Assembly: GCA_016194725.1 (NCBI GenBank)
Contig: JACQAW010000076.1
Coordinates: 1-9,683, forward strand
Length of the DNA stretch: 9,683 nt
Origin: Deltaproteobacteria bacterium
GTDB taxonomy: Bacteria; Bdellovibrionota; UBA1018; UBA923
Direction of reading: 5' to 3'
Shown: piece by piece, positions 5,780 to 9,683 of the stretch
Layout of the letters: each line of letters opens with the position of its first letter
Numbering within the stretch: the stretch's first letter is position 1
Translations under genes and position numbers: made by a program
Notes under the pieces: model-generated
Told to the model about the DNA's origin: nothing
Seen by the model: only the letters and a program-made list of their open reading frames with translations
Databases searched by the model: none

Positions 5780-6438
5780 ATGATGGCTTCGGAAAAACCG
5801 AAGTATACACGAATACTGCTCAAACTCTCGGGTGAGGCACTGGCCGGCAAGGCCGGTTATGGTATCGATACCGATATCCTGCATGCCATCGCCGAAGAGG
5901 TTAAGGAGATTCGTGAACTTGGCGTAGAAATCTGCATCGTGCTGGGCGGCGGAAATATTTTTCGCGGCTTGGCGGCTGCGGCTCACGGGATGGACAGGTC
6001 CCAGGCCGACTACATGGGAATGCTGGCCACGGTCATGAACAGCCTGGCTCTGCAAGACGCTCTGGAGCGCATCGGCGTCTTCACGCGCGTGCAGTCGGCA
6101 ATCGAGATTCAGGAACTGGCCGAGCCTTATATTCGCAGGCGCGCGGTACGGCATCTGGAGAAAAAACGCGTCGTCATCTTTGCGGGTGGCACGGGTAACC
6201 CGTATTTCAGCACCGACACCGCGGCAAGCTTGCGTGTTTTCGCGAGCTGACCTATATTGAAGTGCTTCAGAAAAACCTTAAAGTGATGGATTCGACGGCG
6301 ATCTCGCTTTGCATGGATAACGATCTTCCAATCATCGTGTTTAATCTCAATAGGCCCCATGGGGTGCGTGATGTCGTGATGGGCGAGGCCATCGGCACGC
6401 TGGTTTCCATGGGAACGAAGGGGGCAAAAAATGACTAA
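5780..6438 (+). pseudogene. pyrH: UMP kinase, disrupted by internal out-of-frame deletion
   Basis: UMP kinase makes UDP from UMP and ATP, an essential step of pyrimidine supply. Residues 1-152 are normal: LLKLSGEAL (phosphate-binding Lys), VLGGGNIFRG, ADYMGMLATVMNSLALQDALE, then FAGGTGNPYFSTDTAASLR. The frame then breaks near 6235-6238 and would stop at 6250. The other frame continues with FRELTYIEVLQKNLKVMDST, then AISLCMDNDLPIIVFNLN and GEAIGTLV to TAA at 6436-6438. About 30 residues that normally lie between are absent, including the conserved nucleotide-binding block A-EIGADVVLKATKVDGVYDADP. The phase implies a loss of 3n+1 bases. Its true end overlaps the frr start by 8 bases. The start could be either Met of MMASEK. 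As with rpsB, an assembly or consensus fault must be considered first. Confidence 0.9.
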
Positions 6439-6988
6439 AGAAGTATTGGATTCTCTGGGCCAGAAAATGACTAAAACTCTCGCGGGTTTTAAATCCGAGC
6501 TCACTAAAGTTCGTACCGGACGCGCCACGCCCGCGTTGCTGGACGGAGTAAAGGTGGATTACTACGGCACCGACATGCCCATCAATCAGGTGGCCTCGAT
6601 CAGCGCGCCCGAGCCGCGGCAGATCGTGATTCAACCCTGGGAAGCCAATATGCTGCCCGCGATCGAGAAGGCCATTCTGATCGCCGATCTTGGCCTGAAT
6701 CCACAGAATGACGGCAAGCTCATTCGAGTGCCGCTGCCGATGCTGACAGAAGAGCGGCGCAAGGATCTGGTAAAGCAGATCAAGAAGATGGGCGAGGAGT
6801 GCAAGATCGCCTTGCGTAACGAGCGTCGCGACGCCAACGAAGAAGTGAAGAAGCTCGAAAAAGACAAGGTGCTCACCCAGGACGACGCGAAAAAAGCGGG
6901 TGATCTGGTTCAGAAAAAGACCGATGAGTTTGTTGCCGAAGTGGACAAGGTGCTGACCGGCAAGGAAAAAGAGATCATGAGCGTCTGA
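6431..6988 (+). CDS. frr: Ribosome recycling factor
   Basis: RRF splits post-termination ribosomes together with EF-G. At 185 residues it has exactly the usual family length. The three-helix domain I and the inserted domain II are recognisable: ELTKVRTGRATPALLDGVKVDYYGT near the N-terminus, QIVIQPWE in the beta domain, and the C-terminal helices LTEERRKDLVKQIKK and ALRNERRDANEEVKKLEKD. AAGGGGG (6418-6424) ends 6 bases before the ATG and supplies a Shine-Dalgarno sequence inside the pyrH 3' end. The start overlaps pyrH by 8 bases, and the stop TGA shares one base with the uppS ATG. It appears complete. Confidence 0.97.
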   Translation: MTKEVLDSLGQKMTKTLAGFKSELTKVRTGRATPALLDGVKVDYYGTDMPINQVASISAPEPRQIVIQPWEANMLPAIEKAILIADLGLNPQNDGKLIRVPLPMLTEERRKDLVKQIKKMGEECKIALRNERRDANEEVKKLEKDKVLTQDDAKKAGDLVQKKTDEFVAEVDKVLTGKEKEIMSV

Positions 6989-7725
6989 TGTCAGGTTTTA
7001 CCGAAACGCCTAAACACGTCGCGATCATCATGGATGGAAATGGACGCTGGGCTGAACGCCGCGGGCGTCCGCGTATTTTCGGCCATGTGCGTGGCTGCGC
7101 GCGCGTGCGTGACATTATTCGTGAGGCCGACAGGCAAGGTGTGAAGGCTCTGACGCTCTATGCGTTTTCATCTGAAAACTGGGGCAGGCCATCTGTCGAG
7201 GTCAGCGTGCTGATGCGTCTGCTGTACAAATGGCTGATTCGGGAACGGCGCGAAATGATGGATAAGAGCATTCGGCTGCGCGCCATTGGAGCGGTGGACC
7301 GGCTGCCGGAATCAGTGCGTAAAATGCTGACCGAGTCGATCGGGATGTCGAAAGACAATACGGGCCTGCAGCTAACGCTGGCGGTTTCTTACAGCGGGCG
7401 CGACGAGCTGACTCAGGTGGCACAGCGGCTGGCCCGTCGGGTGGCCGCGGGCGAACTGGCCGCCGACGACATTGGCGAGCACCACTTTGCCGAAGAGCTT
7501 TCAACGGCACCAGTGGGTGACCCGGATCTGCTGATTCGCACCAGCGGCGAGCAGCGTATCTCGAACTTTCTGCTCTGGCAGATGGCCTATACTGAACTTT
7601 ATTTCACGGACACGATGTGGCCGGACTTCAAACCAAGCGACCTGCGCATGGCGATCGACAGCTTCACGAGGCGCCAGAGGCGATTCGGGCTGACCGCAAG
7701 GCAGGCCGAAGAGGCCCGAGTATGA
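6988..7725 (+). CDS. uppS: Undecaprenyl diphosphate synthase (cis-prenyltransferase)
   Basis: It condenses isopentenyl diphosphate units onto farnesyl diphosphate to make C55-PP, the lipid carrier precursor for peptidoglycan and surface polysaccharides. The 245-residue protein carries all family motifs: HVAIIMDGNGRWA with catalytic Asp16, the FGHVRG region with His33, TLYAFSSENWGRP, a YSGRDEL block, and DPDLLIRTSGEQRISNFLLWQ followed by WPDF near the C-terminus. GHVRG replaces the commoner GH(R/K)AG, a mild variation. It overlaps frr by one base (TGATG), and its stop overlaps the likely cdsA start as ATGA, both signs of coupled translation. Confidence 0.96.
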   Translation: MSGFTETPKHVAIIMDGNGRWAERRGRPRIFGHVRGCARVRDIIREADRQGVKALTLYAFSSENWGRPSVEVSVLMRLLYKWLIRERREMMDKSIRLRAIGAVDRLPESVRKMLTESIGMSKDNTGLQLTLAVSYSGRDELTQVAQRLARRVAAGELAADDIGEHHFAEELSTAPVGDPDLLIRTSGEQRISNFLLWQMAYTELYFTDTMWPDFKPSDLRMAIDSFTRRQRRFGLTARQAEEARV

Positions 7726-8609
7726 GCGCCCCCAGGACACCCAACTCGTCCAATGGAGTGTCGATGATGGATCCAAAAAAGGCGGCCGAGAAAAGCAAAG
7801 AGACGACCACCAGAGTCATTACCGGGGTGATCGGCGGCGGTTTTCTGCTCGCCCTTTTCCTGATCGGCGGCCACTTGGGCGTATCTTTTGCCTCGGCCAT
7901 TCTTGGCGGCTTGATGTGCTGGGAGCTAAGCAACGCGTTTTACTCTCTTTCGGATCACCGCGAAAAGCTGATCGCGCTGGTGGGTATTTCATGGCTCACG
8001 ATATTCGCGAACATGCTTTTTCCGAAGTCGATGCTCGAGTGCCTGATTGTTTCGTTCATGGGGCTTTTTACCTACTTTCTGGCGATTGCCGAACGCCATC
8101 CGTCCGATTTGCGCAAACATTTCGACGAGCTGGTCTTCACGGTTTTCGTGCTGGTTTATGTCGTCACTTTCGTGGCATTTCTACCTCTGATTCGGGACGG
8201 GGCTAACGGCATCAAGTGGCTGCTTTTGTTTCTGTTCATCGTCTGGTCTGGCGACACGGGTGCCTATTTCGTGGGGCGCAAATGGGGCAGGACGAAGCTG
8301 TATCCGCTCATCAGCCCCGGCAAATCGATGGAAGGGGCGGGCGGCGGCTTGCTTTCCAGCGTAGTTGTTACCATGATCTTCAAGCTGGTCGCCTTTGCCG
8401 CCTTAAGCTGGTTTGGCGCGGTGGTGACCGCGGTGCTGGTGGGAATCAGCTCACAGATTGGCGATCTTTGTGAATCTTTCTTCAAGCGGGCATACAAGAT
8501 CAAGGATTCCAGTAAAATTCTGCCGGGCCACGGTGGAATTCTGGATCGGTTTGATGGGGTGCTGTTCAGTTTGCCGATTATGTACTTTTGCGTGAAAATC
8601 TTTAGTTGA
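7722..8609 (+). CDS. cdsA: Phosphatidate cytidylyltransferase (CDP-diglyceride synthase)
   Basis: An inner-membrane enzyme converting phosphatidic acid and CTP to CDP-diacylglycerol, the precursor of all major phospholipids. About seven to eight hydrophobic segments are visible, from VITGVIGGGFLLALFLIGG to LPIMYFCVKIF. The CdsA signature near the C-terminus is intact (SFFKRAYKIKD...LPGHGGILDRFD), preceded by SGDTGAYFVGRKWG and SPGKSMEG. I chose the ATG at 7722 because it overlaps the uppS stop as ATGA, giving 295 residues. The ATG at 7764, with GGAG 5 bases upstream, is an alternative that yields 281 residues and drops a polar N-terminus. An in-frame start further up (7617) would lie deep inside uppS and is unlikely. 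Confidence 0.94.
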   Translation: MSAPRTPNSSNGVSMMDPKKAAEKSKETTTRVITGVIGGGFLLALFLIGGHLGVSFASAILGGLMCWELSNAFYSLSDHREKLIALVGISWLTIFANMLFPKSMLECLIVSFMGLFTYFLAIAERHPSDLRKHFDELVFTVFVLVYVVTFVAFLPLIRDGANGIKWLLLFLFIVWSGDTGAYFVGRKWGRTKLYPLISPGKSMEGAGGGLLSSVVVTMIFKLVAFAALSWFGAVVTAVLVGISSQIGDLCESFFKRAYKIKDSSKILPGHGGILDRFDGVLFSLPIMYFCVKIFS

Positions 8610-8643
8610 TAAGCCGTGTGGTCACAAGATAGCATCCAAGCCA

Positions 8644-9683
8644 ATGTTCCTCTACGTCGCTTCGTTCATACTATTGTTGGGTCCCCTGGTGTTCGTGCAC
8701 GAGTTCGGACATTTTATTTTCGCGAAGCTGTTCAACGTACGCGTGGACACTTTTTCGATGGGGTTTGGTCCCAAATTTCTCAAGAAGAAGTGGGGCGAGA
8801 CGGAATACTGCCTTTCGATCGTGCCACTCGGGGGTTACGTCAAGCTCTACGGGCAGGATCCCACTGAGGCCATCGAGCCGCAGTATCGCAACCGGGCGCT
8901 CAACAACCTGGATGCCTGGAAGCGGTTTCTGGTTTTCGTTGCCGGCCCCCTTTTCAATTTTCTGTTCGCGATTTTCATATTCGCGATGATGCTGGTCATT
9001 GGCGAGCCGCATATGTTGCCGATTGTCGAGCGTGTCGTTCCCGGCAGCCAGGCCTATCTTACGGGGTTCCGAAGCGGCGACGTGATCATCGCGGTTGACC
9101 GCCAGGTAGTAACGAAATTCGAAGAAGTCGCGCGCGTCATATCCGAATCCCCTAACAAAGAGCTCGTATTTCGCATCAAGCGCACGATTCCCGCCACCAC
9201 TGCCGCGGTCGCGCCCAAAGTTCAGGTTACCGAAATCAAGGCTGAGCCGCAGCCGGTGCCGGGGCTGAGTGTTTACGGAGAAAACGTCGAAGTGGGCTCG
9301 ATCGAAGGGCTTTTCAATGTTGGTCGTTACACGACGGTGGGCGTTTCGAATCCCACGTCCGTTGCCGGTAAAGCAGGCCTGAAAACGGGCGATGAGATTC
9401 TCTTGTTTAATGGCATTACGGTAAAAAACTGGGAAACCATTCAAAGCGAAGCCAAGCTGGCCTTGGGCAAGAGAGTCCCGAAATTCGATTTTGGTTATGT
9501 GCCTCACGAAGCGAGTTATTGGACGCCCGACAGTCACCCGCAGCCGGCCACCAAGCCTTCGAATGAAGTCTCGCTGCCGGTGCGTCCGTTGGACCAGCTG
9601 GGCCTTTATTCCACCGAACTCTTTGTTTCAGCACTGAAAGACAGCTCGCCTGCGCAGGCAGCCGGCATCGAAATCGGCGACCG
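8644..9683 (+). CDS. rseP: RseP-type site-2 intramembrane metalloprotease, 3'-truncated by window edge
   Basis: A membrane zinc protease of the S2P family that cleaves transmembrane anti-sigma factors in envelope stress signalling and clears signal peptides. Translation from the ATG at 8644 is open through 9683, 346 complete codons. A first membrane helix carries the zinc motif HEFGH (residues 19-23). MGFGPKF and CLSIVPLGGYVKL follow, and a second membrane segment starts at VFVAGPLFNF (about 97-119). A PDZ domain begins near PIVERVVPGSQAYLTGFRSGD (about 126-185), a second near VGVSNPTSVAGKAGLKTGD (232 on), and what looks like the start of a third is SPAQAAGIEIGD at the edge. The C-terminal membrane helices and the second zinc ligand motif (LDG type) lie outside. 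It starts 34 bases after cdsA without a strong Shine-Dalgarno sequence. dxr is not between them. Confidence 0.94.
   Translation, partial: MFLYVASFILLLGPLVFVHEFGHFIFAKLFNVRVDTFSMGFGPKFLKKKWGETEYCLSIVPLGGYVKLYGQDPTEAIEPQYRNRALNNLDAWKRFLVFVAGPLFNFLFAIFIFAMMLVIGEPHMLPIVERVVPGSQAYLTGFRSGDVIIAVDRQVVTKFEEVARVISESPNKELVFRIKRTIPATTAAVAPKVQVTEIKAEPQPVPGLSVYGENVEVGSIEGLFNVGRYTTVGVSNPTSVAGKAGLKTGDEILLFNGITVKNWETIQSEAKLALGKRVPKFDFGYVPHEASYWTPDSHPQPATKPSNEVSLPVRPLDQLGLYSTELFVSALKDSSPAQAAGIEIGD

Noticed and set aside
6235..6250. Simple one-base frameshift in pyrH
   Set aside because: Aligning both halves to the usual UMP kinase pattern shows about 30 conserved residues absent, so it is a deletion.
7617..7721. 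Extended N-terminus of cdsA
   Set aside because: It lies inside uppS in another frame, is polar and Arg-rich, and better starts exist at 7722 or 7764.

Overview
The window is chromosomal DNA of a fairly GC-rich Gram-negative bacterium. The evidence for this is an outer-membrane-type lipoprotein, a Sec-exported protein, an RseP-type site-2 protease and the proteobacterial-style order rpsB-tsf-pyrH-frr-uppS-cdsA-rseP. A short EF-Ts, an S2 with a long Ala/Lys-rich tail and a large charged coiled-coil protein fit a delta-type proteobacterium. Bdellovibrionota is my best guess, but it is not proven by anything here.

Layout. Bases 1-1612 hold the 3' part of a gene for a Gly-rich then coiled-coil protein; its frame is open to the left edge. 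Next is tRNA-Leu(UAG) at 1667-1751. Immediately downstream is a gene-free stretch (1752-2047) in which the last 21 bases of the tRNA body recur at 1944-1964. An inverted copy of the tRNA T-arm lies at 1809-1819, with several strong hairpins between the two. Then come two divergent genes for exported proteins of unknown function: a Sec-secreted protein on the minus strand (2048-2731) and a lipoprotein on the plus strand (3031-3936). They are separated by about 300 bases with an AT-rich part full of inverted repeats. A 377-base gap (3937-4313) with a candidate promoter and leader hairpins precedes the core operon.

The core operon (4314 to the right edge) encodes ribosomal protein S2, EF-Ts, UMP kinase, ribosome recycling factor, undecaprenyl diphosphate synthase, CDP-diglyceride synthase and the start of RseP. 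It couples translation to envelope lipid and peptidoglycan precursor supply and to envelope stress proteolysis. The genes are tightly packed, with 1-, 4- and 8-base overlaps and gaps of 1, 27 and 33-34 bases. dxr, which often sits between cdsA and rseP, is absent.

The main anomaly is that two essential genes of this operon are broken. rpsB lacks roughly 60 codons in its middle (near 4586) and pyrH about 30 codons (near 6237). Both losses are out of frame, yet the sequence on both sides is perfectly conserved protein. This is either a consensus or assembly fault or a very recent event. tsf, frr, uppS and cdsA appear intact. The second point of interest is the structured repeat element downstream of tRNA-Leu. 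I saw no CRISPR array, transposase, integrase or obvious new defence or biosynthetic system.
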